Source: Microcystis panniformis FACHB-1757 (GTDB taxonomy: Bacteria; Cyanobacteriota; Cyanobacteriia; Cyanobacteriales; Microcystaceae). Taken from it: a DNA stretch of 64,000 nucleotides. The DNA is taken from positions 2,170,001-2,234,000 of the forward strand of contig NZ_CP011339.1 of the NCBI RefSeq assembly GCF_001264245.1. Reading direction: 5' to 3'. The notes under the pieces were generated by a model. The model ran no database searches. It saw only the letters and a program-made list of their open reading frames with translations, and was not told where the DNA came from. Of the stretch, positions 41,646 through 50,401 are shown in pieces. Each line of letters opens with the position of its first letter. The stretch's first letter is position 1. The position numbers and the translations under genes were made by a program.

Positions 41646-42836
41646 ATGAAAGCCAGATTATCGATCGCCCTAACCGCCCTAATGACCTTGGGCATAACTG
41701 CCACACCAGCGGCCAACTTTGACGAACAGGACATCGAGCAGACCCAGGTAGTAGCGATCGCTCGTCCCTACGGAGGTAATAAATTTGACCTGCTAGTCTT
41801 GGAACAAATCCAGGGAAAACAGAAGTGTTGGAGCGAAAGCGGCTCAAATCCCGTCATGATCGACCCTCTACTCCTCAACTTTGACTTTACCGGCATTTGT
41901 CGCCGCGCCACCGATAGTAATGGTTATTCTATCCGTCTGGATGGCCGGGATTTTGGGCTAGATTACATCCTGCGTATTGTGGAACGCAATGGCGAATTAT
42001 ACTTAGTGGGAACTCCCCGGGATGCCCGCAGACCGGAATTAGTGGTGGGAAGAACCCGAGGAATGCAAACAGGATTTATGAAAATTATCCTCGAACCGGG
42101 TTGGAGATTTAGCCGTCGTACTTTCCAAGGCAAAAGTTTAGGCCACTTCTACTTTAGCGGCAAAGAAGCGGAAGTTCTCGCAGCCGCCGGCAGACCTCCC
42201 ATCAACGAAACCACTCCCCCCCCCACTTCCGGGGCCAGTTTTCAGGATATTAGCGGCGATATCTATAAAACTGAGATTGAAAAAGCGATCGCTATTGGTG
42301 TAGTGGCCGGTTTTAAAGAAGATAACACCTTCCGCCCCGAAAATCCCGTCACCAGGGAACAATTCGTCTCAATGATTATTGAAGGGATGGGAACTGTCAC
42401 CAAAATTAACCTAGAAGAGATTCCCCCCGGCAGCGGCAGTTTTAACGACGTAGAAGCGACGCGTTGGAGTGCCAAAAAAATCCAATGGGCCCGGGCCAAT
42501 GGTATTGTTGCCGGCAAAGCTAACGGCGAATTCCGTCCCACCGACCCCATCACCCGGGCCGAATTGATGGCGATTCTCAAACAGGCCGCCACCTACCTGA
42601 AAACTCAGCAAAAACAAGCCCCCGATTTAGCCCAAACTAAAACCCCCGTCAATTTTTCCGATACTTCCGGTCATTGGGCTGCCAGTTTAATTACCCAGAT
42701 GTCGGGATTTTGCGGTGTGGCCTCTCCCTTGAACGAACGGGGTAGTTCTTTTGTACCAAATGATCCCGCCCGTCGTAACTACGCAGCAGCCGCCATCGTC
42801 CGTACCCTCGATTGTGTTAAAACCGCCAAAAAATAA
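41646..42836 (+). CDS. Exported SLH-domain protein with DUF3747-like N-terminus
   Basis: This 396-residue protein has a signal peptide (MKARLSIALTALMTLGITATPA, cleaved near residue 22-23). A DUF3747-like domain follows (NKFDLLVLEQIQGKQKCW near 45-62, GLDYILRIVERNGELYLVGT near 105-124). Three S-layer-homology repeats come next: FQDISGDIYKTEIEKAIAIG, FNDVEATRWSAKKIQWARAN and FSDTSGHWAASLITQMSGF. A Pro-rich linker (NETTPPPTSG) joins them. It probably binds peptidoglycan or a polysaccharide at the cell envelope. Function beyond that is unknown. Confidence 0.85.
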   Translation: MKARLSIALTALMTLGITATPAANFDEQDIEQTQVVAIARPYGGNKFDLLVLEQIQGKQKCWSESGSNPVMIDPLLLNFDFTGICRRATDSNGYSIRLDGRDFGLDYILRIVERNGELYLVGTPRDARRPELVVGRTRGMQTGFMKIILEPGWRFSRRTFQGKSLGHFYFSGKEAEVLAAAGRPPINETTPPPTSGASFQDISGDIYKTEIEKAIAIGVVAGFKEDNTFRPENPVTREQFVSMIIEGMGTVTKINLEEIPPGSGSFNDVEATRWSAKKIQWARANGIVAGKANGEFRPTDPITRAELMAILKQAATYLKTQQKQAPDLAQTKTPVNFSDTSGHWAASLITQMSGFCGVASPLNERGSSFVPNDPARRNYAAAAIVRTLDCVKTAKK

Positions 42837-42837
42837 G

Positions 42838-43078
42838 TAGGGTTTGCGGCAAAAAGTTTTTCCTAGGGGTAGGGTGTGGGGTTTCACCCATTTTTGGGTG
42901 GTCAATTAGCTAAAATTCAGGGAAAAAGTCCCTGAATTTTCCCCCCGCTCACTCCCATGCCCAGAACTTTTTGAGATCAAAAAGGCCTAAAGATATTATC
43001 CAATTACTGATGACTGATGACCGATGACTGATTACTGATTACTGGTCACTGATTACTGATTACTGATTACTGATTGTG
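42838..43078. repeat. MITE-like end and heptamer array
   Basis: TAGGGTTTGCGGCAAAAAG (42838-42856) resembles the ends at 50498 and 26076, and beside it lie GGGTGTGG and GGGTGGTC repeats. At 43005-43078 about nine heptamers of the ACTGATTAC/TGATGAC type follow, including TCACTGATTACT (43046-43057). They fill the 323-base gap before zwf, which leaves about 80 bases for the promoter. Confidence 0.55.
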
Positions 43079-43159
43079 GTTATTAATTTTTACTTTAGGT
43101 ATGCCGTCGAGTATTCCCGCTAGACTGGAAAATAATGCACCTCGGCTAGACAAAATCCT

Positions 43160-44689
43160 ATGGTAAAGCTGCTCGAAAATCCTCTCCGAGTGGGATTGCG
43201 ACAAGAAAGAACCCCAGAACCCTTAATCTTAGTCATTTTTGGGGCATCGGGAGACTTAACCCAAAGAAAACTGGTTCCTGCCCTCTATCAACTGAAACGG
43301 GAAAGACGACTGCCGGCCGAATTAACCATCGTCGGTACAGCGCGCCGAGAGTGGAGTCATGATTATTTTCGCCAACAGATGCGCCAAGGCATCGAAGAAT
43401 TTTCCGACGGGATTGGTAGTGAGGAATATTGGCAAGACTTCGCCCAAGGGTTGTACTATTTCCCCGGCAACATGGACGACCCAGAAAGTTACGCCAAAAT
43501 GAAAGTCTTTCTGGAAGAATTAGACGGAATCCGGGGAACCCGCGGCAATCGAGTCTTTTATCTAGCGGTTTCTCCTAATTTCTTTCCCCCCGGTCTTAAA
43601 AACCTCGGGGCAGCCGGAATGCTGAAAGACCCGATTAAACACCGGTTAGTGATCGAAAAACCCTTTGGCAAAGACCTCAGTTCTGCCCAAGTTCTCAATC
43701 GAGTCGTACAAGAGGTTTGTCAGGAGAACCAAGTTTATCGCATTGACCACTATTTAGGCAAGGAAACCGTCCAAAACTTACTGGTGTTCCGATTTGCTAA
43801 CGCCATCTTTGAACCCCTCTGGAATCGTCAATTTATCGATCACGTCCAGATTACCGTGGCCGAAACCGTGGGAGTGGAGGAGCGGGCCGGATATTACGAA
43901 AAATCGGGAGCTTTGCGCGATATGGTGCAAAATCACCTGATGCAGTTATTCTGCTTGACGGCGATGGAAGCACCCAACGCTATTAACGCTGATAGTGTCC
44001 GTGGCGAAAAAGTCAAAGTCCTGCAAGCGACTCACCTGGCCGATATTAATAACCTGGAAAAATCCGCCATCCGCGGCCAGTATAAAGCCGGTTGGATGAA
44101 AGGAAAACCCATTCTGGGCTATCGGCAAGAACCGGGGGTTAATCCGGAATCGACCACTCCCACCTATGTGGCCATGAAATTAATCGTCGATAACTGGCGT
44201 TGGCAAGGTGTCCCCTTCTACCTGCGTACCGGTAAACGTCTGCCCAAAAAAGTTTCCGAGATTGCCATCCAATTCCGCCATGTGCCGTTATTAATCTTCC
44301 AATCGGCGGCCCAACAAACTAATGCAAATGTACTGAGTCTGCGAATTCAGCCTAACGAAGGTATTGCCCTCCGTTTTGAGGCGAAAATGCCGGGGTCGGA
44401 ATTACGCACACGCACGGTAGAAATGGACTTTAGCTATGGTTCCTCCTTCGGTGTCACCAGCGCCGATGCCTATAATCGCCTACTGTTAGACGCTATGTTA
44501 GGAGATCAAACCCTATTTACCCGTTCTGACGAGGTAGAAGAAGCATGGCGCATCGTTACTCCCGCTCTCGCCGCTTGGGACGCTCCCGCCGATCCTGCCT
44601 CCGTACCCCAATACGAAGCGGGTACCTGGGAACCCACAGAAGCGGAATTTCTCCTTAACCGCGATGGCCGTCGTTGGCGACGACTCTAA
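43160..44689 (+). CDS. zwf: Glucose-6-phosphate 1-dehydrogenase
   Basis: This 509-residue enzyme has the Rossmann motif FGASGDLTQRKLVPALYQL (about 27-45), the KPFGKDLSS phosphate loop (about 168) and the active-site signature RIDHYLGKETVQNL (about 194-207). It oxidises glucose-6-phosphate with NADP+ in the oxidative pentose-phosphate pathway, which supplies NADPH in darkness. opcA lies downstream in the same direction, the usual cyanobacterial pairing. It is redox-controlled through thioredoxin and OpcA in relatives. Confidence 0.97.
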   Translation: MVKLLENPLRVGLRQERTPEPLILVIFGASGDLTQRKLVPALYQLKRERRLPAELTIVGTARREWSHDYFRQQMRQGIEEFSDGIGSEEYWQDFAQGLYYFPGNMDDPESYAKMKVFLEELDGIRGTRGNRVFYLAVSPNFFPPGLKNLGAAGMLKDPIKHRLVIEKPFGKDLSSAQVLNRVVQEVCQENQVYRIDHYLGKETVQNLLVFRFANAIFEPLWNRQFIDHVQITVAETVGVEERAGYYEKSGALRDMVQNHLMQLFCLTAMEAPNAINADSVRGEKVKVLQATHLADINNLEKSAIRGQYKAGWMKGKPILGYRQEPGVNPESTTPTYVAMKLIVDNWRWQGVPFYLRTGKRLPKKVSEIAIQFRHVPLLIFQSAAQQTNANVLSLRIQPNEGIALRFEAKMPGSELRTRTVEMDFSYGSSFGVTSADAYNRLLLDAMLGDQTLFTRSDEVEEAWRIVTPALAAWDAPADPASVPQYEAGTWEPTEAEFLLNRDGRRWRRL

Positions 44690-44692
44690 TAC

Positions 44693-44838
44693 AGTGAACA
44701 GTAATCAGTGAGCAGTAATCAGTAAACTAAAAACTCACATCTGATAACTGATAACTCACATCTGATAACTGGTAACTGAATCACTGATAACTGGTAACTG
44801 AATCACTGATAACTGATAACTGATAACTGATAACTGAC
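44693..44838. repeat. Heptamer array (TGATAAC and relatives) between zwf and opcA
   Basis: About 18 heptamers with the consensus (C/T)TGATAA or CAGTAAT run from the zwf stop to the last base before the opcA ATG (..TGATAACTGAC-ATG). The opcA leader therefore has no Shine-Dalgarno sequence and consists only of repeat. The array is the longest of its kind in the window. Confidence 0.85.
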
Positions 44839-46194
44839 ATGACTACCCAAAGCCCCCCCATTGTCTCCCTGCAAGCACCGAAAGATGTTTCCATCGATGT
44901 GATCGAGCAGGAACTGCGCGATATCTGGCAATCCTATAATAATAATGAGGATGGTATGGCCGCCACCCGGGCCACTACCTTTAGCTTTATTGTCTATGAA
45001 CCCGACGCGGTACAGGAATTGTTAACCCTTCTCGGCTATTACACCGGCCCGATTGATGGTATTGCCGGTCCGCGGACCCACGCCGCCATCAAAGTCGCCC
45101 AAAAGGACCTAGGACTAGAAGTAACTGGGCTTTCTAGCGATGAATTTGTCGCCCGGTTAAGGGCAGCCTGGGAAGCGGAAAAAAACGCCGAGGACGGGGC
45201 TAATCATCGTCAATACGCCGCCGATTTGGATGCGATTGGGGTCGCAGATGCGATCGCTGCTTCCAATCCCTGTCGCATTATTACCCTCTGTCCCACTGCC
45301 GAGGCCGATGAAGGGGTAAAAGCCTCCGTTTCTGCCTATTGTCCCGTTAACAAACGTAGTCAGAACACTTTAGTTTGCTGTGAATACGTTACTTTAAGCG
45401 GTACGGCGGAAGCTTTGGAACGAATTGGCGGCATTATTTCCGAGTTAACTATTCCCAGTTTGCCAAAATTTCTCTGGTGGAAAGCCAGTCCCGATGCGGA
45501 ATATGGACTATTTAAACGTCTGGCCAGTCAATGTGATACGATTATCGTCGATTCCAGCACTTTTCGGGAGCCAGAAACGGAACTGCTGCAGGTGGGGGAT
45601 TTATTAGCAACAGATGTACCATTAGCTGACCTGAACTGGAGTCGTCTCGCTCCTTGGCAAGAACTAACCGCCGAGGCTTTTGATCCCCCAGAGCGCCGGG
45701 ATGCTATTCTGGAAGTCGATCGCATCACTATTGATTACGAAAAGGGCAATCCTTGCCAAGCTTTTATGTTCCTCGGTTGGATGGCCAGCCGGTTACAATG
45801 GCGACCGGTGGGATATACTCACGAGTCGGGAGATTACGCTATTCATCGGATTAGTTTCCTCGGTCAGGACCAGCGTTTAATTGAGGCGGAATTAGCCGGT
45901 ATTCCCGTGGCCGATTGGGGTGAGATACAAGGGGATCTGATTAGTATTAAACTCAGTTCTACTAATCTTCACGCCGATTGTTGTACGGTAATTTGTTCGG
46001 GAACTACCGGCTGTATGCGGATGGAAGCTTCGGGAGGGGCCCAATCTTGCCGCATTGAACAAGTGTCCCATCTGGAAGACCAAAAAACAGAAACTCTGCT
46101 AGGTAAACAGTTACAGCGTTGGGGCCAAGATGTGCTTTATCAAGAAAGCATGAAAGTCACCGGCGCTATCCTCAAATTATCCCAACCAGACTAG
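44839..46194 (+). CDS. opcA: Glucose-6-phosphate dehydrogenase assembly protein OpcA
   Basis: This 451-residue OpcA binds and activates Zwf and is a target of thioredoxin. The OpcA core begins near residue 130 (CRIITLCPTAEADEGVKASV) and ends in SRLQWRPVGYTHESGDYAIH and TTGCMRMEASGGAQSCRIEQ. The N-terminal part contains a peptidoglycan-binding-1-like segment, ELLTLLGYYTGPIDGIAGPR (about 57-76). Conserved Cys residues (for example in CDTIIVDSS and CCTVICSGTTGC) fit redox control. It starts at the last repeat base of the heptamer array. Confidence 0.95.
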   Translation: MTTQSPPIVSLQAPKDVSIDVIEQELRDIWQSYNNNEDGMAATRATTFSFIVYEPDAVQELLTLLGYYTGPIDGIAGPRTHAAIKVAQKDLGLEVTGLSSDEFVARLRAAWEAEKNAEDGANHRQYAADLDAIGVADAIAASNPCRIITLCPTAEADEGVKASVSAYCPVNKRSQNTLVCCEYVTLSGTAEALERIGGIISELTIPSLPKFLWWKASPDAEYGLFKRLASQCDTIIVDSSTFREPETELLQVGDLLATDVPLADLNWSRLAPWQELTAEAFDPPERRDAILEVDRITIDYEKGNPCQAFMFLGWMASRLQWRPVGYTHESGDYAIHRISFLGQDQRLIEAELAGIPVADWGEIQGDLISIKLSSTNLHADCCTVICSGTTGCMRMEASGGAQSCRIEQVSHLEDQKTETLLGKQLQRWGQDVLYQESMKVTGAILKLSQPD

Positions 46195-46225
46195 CAAATT
46201 AGAGATAATAATCCCACCCACTTTC

Positions 46226-46251
46226 GAGAGACCTTGTTAACAAGGTCTCTC
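46226..46251. terminator. Palindrome after opcA, probable terminator
   Basis: GAGAGACCTTG-TTAA-CAAGGTCTCTC is a perfect 11-base stem with a four-base loop, 30 bases after opcA. It is followed by AATATTTAT rather than a full T-run, so it may be a weak terminator or an mRNA 3'-end stabiliser. Confidence 0.65.
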
Positions 46252-46351
46252 AATATTTATACGGCAGTCAGCACCTGATTAAAACCGATAATTGTAGCTT
46301 TTTGGAAAACAGGTTATCATAAAGACAGAGCTTTGCTTTCAAGGGGGCAAT

Positions 46352-46936
46352 ATGGTCGCAACCACTGAGAAACGCTACACAGTCGCAGAATACTTTCAAC
46401 TAGAGGAAACTGCCACCGACAGACACGAGTATCGAGATGGAGAAATTATTGTTATGACCGGGGGAACTCCTAACCATAATCGCATTGCGGGAAATTTTTA
46501 CAGAAGATTTCCCTTAACTATCCAGAATCAAGCCTATGATATATTTATCACCGATCTACGCTTGGCCATACCCGCCTATAATGTGTACACCTATCCCGAT
46601 ATTATGATCGTTAAGGGGGAACCAATTCTTGAAAGAGGACGCACCGATACGATTACCAATCCACAGGTTATTATCGAGGTTTTATCAAAATCTACTCAAG
46701 ACTATAATCGGGGTGATAAGTTTAAATTTTACCGTTCTCTTAATAGTTTTGAAGAATATATTTTAATCGATCAATATGGTTATTATATAGAACAATTTCA
46801 TAAAAGAGGCGATCATTGGGAATTTCGGGATTATCACAGCCAAGAAGCGATTTTAACTTTGTTTTCTCTAGATTTTCAAATATCCCTGACAGATTTATAT
46901 CAGCGAGTGGATTTTACCGCGATTGAAGTATCCTAA
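46352..46936 (+). CDS. Uma2-family (DUF820) restriction-endonuclease-like protein
   Basis: This 194-residue protein shows the Uma2/DUF820 pattern: TEKRYTVAEYFQLEETATDR, YEYRDGEI-type RHEYRDGEIIVMTGGTPNHN (about 24-43), TDLRLAIPAYNVYTYPDIMI (about 66-85) and IEVLSKSTQDYNRGDKFKFY (about 106-125). The acidic residues D81 and E107 with K-like residues near 121 form a PD-(D/E)XK-like site. The family is very abundant in cyanobacteria and its substrate is unknown. A mobile or defence-associated role is possible but not shown. Confidence 0.85.
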   Translation: MVATTEKRYTVAEYFQLEETATDRHEYRDGEIIVMTGGTPNHNRIAGNFYRRFPLTIQNQAYDIFITDLRLAIPAYNVYTYPDIMIVKGEPILERGRTDTITNPQVIIEVLSKSTQDYNRGDKFKFYRSLNSFEEYILIDQYGYYIEQFHKRGDHWEFRDYHSQEAILTLFSLDFQISLTDLYQRVDFTAIEVS

Positions 46937-47157
46937 TGACTCAACTAAGCTGTTCGTAATTTAAATTGCTTGTTGAGACGAGGCAAGAGGCAAGAGGCAA
47001 AAGGCAACAGTAAAGGGATTGAGGGAGATTCGGCTAATAAGAATAAGCGGTTTAAATACGTCTTAGCTTATTTAGGGTTTGTCGCAAAGGTCTTGGTATG
47101 ATTAACTCCCAATCCAACTTGAAAAACCCACTCCCTAATTCATAATTCATAATTCAT

Positions 47158-47189
47158 AAAAAAAAGGTGGGGCAACACCCACCTTTTTT
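47158..47189. terminator. Bidirectional terminator downstream of pgk
   Basis: AAAAAAGGTGGG-GCAACA-CCCACCTTTTTT has a perfect 12-base stem with A and T runs on the two sides. It lies about 250 bases beyond the pgk stop codon on the reverse strand, with a MITE between, and also ends the region after the Uma2 gene. Confidence 0.85.
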
Positions 47190-47212
47190 AAACCTTAGAT
47201 ATTAGAGATAAT

Positions 47213-47441
47213 TAGGGTTTGCTGAATAATGGTAAAACCCTTTTAAAATAAAGCTTTTGACCTGTTAAAGTCCGATGTTAGTGCAAGAAAATAGGATTGG
47301 GACGTTCAAAAACCTTGCATTATCCTTCTTGTAGTACATCGCTTGGTACAAAAAACAAGGGCAACAAAGCCTAAAACGACCGACTCCTGACTCCTGACTC
47401 CTGACTCCTACCCCCAGGAAAAACTTTTTCAGCAGACCCTA
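47213..47441. mobile_element. MITE-like element, TAGGG(T/C)TTGCTGAA family, touching the pgk stop codon
   Basis: Ends TAGGGTTTGCTGAA (47213-47226) and TTCAGCAGACCCTA (47428-47441) are inverted copies, matching at 13 of 14 positions, and are flanked by AAT/AAT. The interior of about 200 bases holds a GACTCCT short repeat and no frame. It lies between the pgk stop codon (47443-47445) and the terminator at 47158, so pgk transcripts include it. Confidence 0.7.
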
Positions 47442-47442
47442 A

Positions 47443-48651
47443 TTAGGCCTCATCGAGAGCGGCAATACCGGGTAAAACCTTCCCTTCGAGTAATTCCAAA
47501 CTAGCGCCACCACCGGTGGAAATATGGCTCATTTTTTCCGCCACTCCCACTTTTTCCACCGCCGCTACCGAGTCACCACCACCGATAATGGTAGTTGTAC
47601 CCGTAGCGGTTAAATCGGCTAAAGTGTGAGCGATCGCATCTGTACCCGCCGCAAATTTATCGAACTCGAACACCCCCATCGGGCCATTCCAGAGGACAGA
47701 TTTACAGTTAGATAAAGCTTTTTGGAAAACTTTCACCGAATCCGGACCGATATCCAATCCCATCCAACCATCGGGAATATTTTCGACGTTGACGATTTGG
47801 GAATTGGCATCTTTATCGAATTTATCCGCTAACACCACATCGGTAGGAAGGAGGAATTCCACCCCTTTTTCTTTAGCTTTTGCCTCTAGGGATTTAGCTA
47901 ACTCTAGTTTGTCTTCTTCCACCAAAGACTTACCAACACTTAAACCGCGGGCCTTGTAGAAAGTAAAGATCATACCGCCACCGATGAGCAGTTTATCGCA
48001 CTTTTCCAATAAAGTTTCGATCACGCCAATTTTACTAGAAACCTTAGAACCGCCGATAATCGCCGCTAGGGGACGTTGGGGAGTTTCAATAGCTGCTTGT
48101 AGGTAGTTTAACTCTTTTTCAATCAAATAACCCGCCACCGAGGGGCTGAGATAGTGGGTAACGCCTTCCGTGGAAGCGTGGGCGCGGTGGGCGGTACCAA
48201 AAGCATCATTAACGTATAAATCGGCATTAGCGGCTAATTTTTTGGCAAAATCGGGATCATTTGCCTCCTCTTCACCGTGGAAACGCAGATTTTCTAAAAG
48301 GGCCACTTGACCGTTAGACATTTGACTAATCGCTGCCGTAACTCCCTCACCAATACAATCGGGACACATGACCACTTCTTGGCCCAGTAATTCCGAGAGA
48401 CGTTTAGCTACAGGGGTCAGACGCAAATTTTCTTTAACTTGACCGTCGGGGCGACCCATGTGGCTGCATAAAATAACCTTAGCCCCTTTTTTGATTAAAT
48501 CCTCAATAGTTGGTAGTGCCGCCCGAATGCGGGTATCATCGCTGATTGCCCCGGTGGCTTTGTCCATGGGAACATTAAAATCGACCCGGACTAAGACCCG
48601 TTTGCCCGCTAAATCAGCCTCTGTTAAATTCGCTACTGTTTTTTTTGGCAC
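47443..48651 (-). CDS. pgk: Phosphoglycerate kinase
   Basis: The 402-residue protein starts at GTG 48651 (VPKKTVANLTEADLAGKRVL), with AGGAGG nine bases upstream. A longer frame from TTG 48684 and an out-of-frame ATG are less likely. PGK signatures are RVDFNVPMD (about 22-30), SHMGRPDGQVKE (about 61-72), LLENLRFHGEEEAND (about 117-131), GGSKVSSKIGVIETL (about 199-213) and the C-terminal nucleotide loop GGGDSVAAVEK (about 361-371). It interconverts 1,3-bisphosphoglycerate and 3-phosphoglycerate in the Calvin cycle and glycolysis. A universal stress protein gene is divergent from it. Confidence 0.97.
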   Translation of the reverse strand: MPKKTVANLTEADLAGKRVLVRVDFNVPMDKATGAISDDTRIRAALPTIEDLIKKGAKVILCSHMGRPDGQVKENLRLTPVAKRLSELLGQEVVMCPDCIGEGVTAAISQMSNGQVALLENLRFHGEEEANDPDFAKKLAANADLYVNDAFGTAHRAHASTEGVTHYLSPSVAGYLIEKELNYLQAAIETPQRPLAAIIGGSKVSSKIGVIETLLEKCDKLLIGGGMIFTFYKARGLSVGKSLVEEDKLELAKSLEAKAKEKGVEFLLPTDVVLADKFDKDANSQIVNVENIPDGWMGLDIGPDSVKVFQKALSNCKSVLWNGPMGVFEFDKFAAGTDAIAHTLADLTATGTTTIIGGGDSVAAVEKVGVAEKMSHISTGGGASLELLEGKVLPGIAALDEA

Positions 48652-48814
48652 AGCCCATAACCTCCTAGATTGCTTACCGTACAATAAAGATTAAATCAGG
48701 GTATCGCTACTTGCGGCAATTACTTTGACAAAGATTATTTCAGATTTGGGGATCAGTTTTGCAGTTCCAAGACCGATTTGCCCAGAAAAATTTGATTGGA
48801 GAGACTTGCTAATT

Positions 48815-49225
48815 ATGTTTGAGACGATTTTATTTCCCATCGACCACAGCCGCGAAAGTCGTGACGCTACCAGTAGTGTGATCGAATTAGTCAAAATCTT
48901 TGACAGTCGTTTGGTGCTGTTGTCGGTGGTGGAAACGACAGCCACCGGGGAAATTGCCGCCGACGATAAGATGAATTCGATCGAAGCGGTGGATAGATTG
49001 TTACAATCGGTGCGGGCGATTTTTGCCCAAGCTGACATCACTGCGGAAATGATTGAACGGGAGGGAATACCCTCTTTTGTCATCTGTGATGTGGCCGATG
49101 AAGTTAATGCCGACCTGATCGTTATGGGTTGTCGCGGTTTAGGATTAACTAGCGAAGGTGTGTCCGAAAGCGTCACCACCAAAGTTATTAACCTTGCCCC
49201 CTGTCCAGTGTTGATTATCCCTTAA
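48815..49225 (+). CDS. Universal stress protein (UspA family)
   Basis: This 136-residue protein starts at ATG 48815 (MFETILFPIDHSRESRDATS). Longer in-frame starts at 48725 lack homology. The UspA fold is shown by ILFPIDHSRESRD near 4-16, VEREGIPSF-type EREGIPSFVICDVADEV (about 86-102) and ADLIVMGCRGLG (about 105-116), a phosphate-binding-loop-like glycine run. It probably binds ATP/AMP and responds to stress. It is divergent from pgk. Confidence 0.88.
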   Translation: MFETILFPIDHSRESRDATSSVIELVKIFDSRLVLLSVVETTATGEIAADDKMNSIEAVDRLLQSVRAIFAQADITAEMIEREGIPSFVICDVADEVNADLIVMGCRGLGLTSEGVSESVTTKVINLAPCPVLIIP

Positions 49226-49270
49226 TCAGTAATCAGTTATCAGTGAGCAGTTATCAGTGAGCAGTTATCC
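49226..49270. repeat. Heptamer array after the usp gene
   Basis: Copies of AATCAGTTATCAGTGAGCAGTTATC begin at the usp stop codon and run to the MITE at 49271. A further copy of TCACTGATTACT lies at 49411-49422. The rest of the 418-base spacer (to psaL at 49644) holds MITE and repeat sequence plus the psaL promoter region, which I cannot pinpoint. Confidence 0.65.
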
Positions 49271-49391
49271 TACTAAATCCAGTTATTAAAGACTGATTAT
49301 CTATTCCTCCTTTTGCCTCTTGCCCCCCCGACGTCGGGGGGGTTGCCTCTTGCCTATCCTGATATGTCGCCTATACTCAACGGATTTAGTA
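49271..49391. mobile_element. MITE-like element, TACTAAATCC family
   Basis: The ends TACTAAATCC and GGATTTAGTA are a perfect inverted 10-base pair. The interior resembles the 98-base element at 59208-59305 (GCCTCTTG..CTATACTCAA), with an inserted perfect 20-base palindrome, CCCCCCCGACGTCGGGGGGG, at 49323-49342. There is no coding frame. Confidence 0.65.
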
Positions 49392-49643
49392 TCAGATGTG
49401 AGTTTTCAGTTCACTGATTACTGTTTACTGTACGGCTACGCCGTGCCTTTGGCAACACTGAAACAAGGCTCCCCATCTCCCCCGTCTCCTGAGAGAAATG
49501 TAACGAATTGTGAGAGTTTCAGCCGTCAACCCTTGAAAACTCGATCGATGGGGTTGCTTGAAGTAATTCTTAGGCCTAAAGTGTAATCTTAAAGTTTTAT
49601 GATCAATTTTCCTGTTGATCGGAAAAAGGAGAACTCAAACACA

Positions 49644-50126
49644 ATGGCTGAAACTGGATACAAACAGGTGGTGACACCCTACAATGATGATCCGTTCATT
49701 GGTCATCTAGCTACCCCCATTTCCGCTTCTGGTTTTACCAAAGCTTTTATTGGTAACTTACCTGCCTATCGTCCCGGTCTAGCTCCGATTCTGCGCGGTC
49801 TAGAGGTGGGTATGGCCCACGGTTATTTCCTCGGTGGTCCCTGGGTTGTCCTGGGTCCCTTGAGAGACTCGGAATATGCTAATCTCGGCGGCTTAATCCC
49901 CGCTTTAGCCATGGTTCTCTTGGCTACGGGTTGTTTAGCTAGTTATGGTCTTGTCTCCTTCCAAGGTAAGGCCGCTAGTGGTGATCCTCTGCAATCCTCC
50001 GAGGGTTGGAGTCAATTCGCCGCCGGTTTCTTTATTGGTGGTATGGGTGGCGCTTTTGTGGCCTATTTCCTCCTAGAAAATCTTGGTGTCGTTGATGGCA
50101 TCATGCGCGGGGTTTTTAATCAATAA
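49644..50126 (+). CDS. psaL: Photosystem I reaction centre subunit XI
   Basis: This 160-residue protein starts at ATG 49644, seven bases after AAAAAGGAG. Longer starts only add basic residues. The PsaL pattern is VVTPYNDDPFIGHLATPIS, FIGNLPAYRPGLAPILRGLE (about 35-54), GYFLGGPWVVLGPLRDSEYA, and two further membrane helices (about 85-105 and 130-150). PsaL holds PSI trimers or tetramers together in thylakoids. psaI follows 57 bases later, the conserved arrangement. Confidence 0.97.
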   Translation: MAETGYKQVVTPYNDDPFIGHLATPISASGFTKAFIGNLPAYRPGLAPILRGLEVGMAHGYFLGGPWVVLGPLRDSEYANLGGLIPALAMVLLATGCLASYGLVSFQGKAASGDPLQSSEGWSQFAAGFFIGGMGGAFVAYFLLENLGVVDGIMRGVFNQ

Positions 50127-50183
50127 TTAACCCTTGTTCTACCTGATTATCATTTCCTTATTTTTTTACTAGGAGCATTTGAC

Positions 50184-50300
50184 ATGACTGGTGCCTACGC
50201 AGCTTCTTATCTGCCTTGGATTTTAATCCCGATCGTCTGTTGGTTAATGCCAGCCGTAGTGATGGGTTTGTTATTTATCTATATCGAAAGTGAATCCTAA
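50184..50300 (+). CDS. psaI: Photosystem I reaction centre subunit VIII
   Basis: This 38-residue protein has one membrane helix: MTGAYAASYLPWILIPIV, CWLMPAVVMGLLFIYIE and SES. It is the usual size and pattern for PsaI, which helps anchor PsaL in PSI. It lies 57 bases after psaL with AGGAG 8 bases before the ATG, so the two form an operon. The gene is short and easy to miss. Confidence 0.95.
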   Translation: MTGAYAASYLPWILIPIVCWLMPAVVMGLLFIYIESES

Positions 50301-50324
50301 TTTAGCCTAGGATTCCTACAATTC

Positions 50325-50371
50325 AGGACTTGAAAATTAGCTATTTAATAGTTAGTTTTCAAGTCCTATTT
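50325..50371 (+). terminator. Terminator of psaL-psaI
   Basis: AGGACTTGAAAA pairs with TTTTCAAGTCCT around an AT-rich interior (ATTAGCTATTTAATAGTTAG), followed by ATTTTCT. It lies 25 bases after psaI, as expected for an operon end. The long stem may also work for the reverse strand. Confidence 0.8.
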
Positions 50372-50401
50372 TCTGAGGAAAAAAGAAAAGTATTGACCAG
50401 A

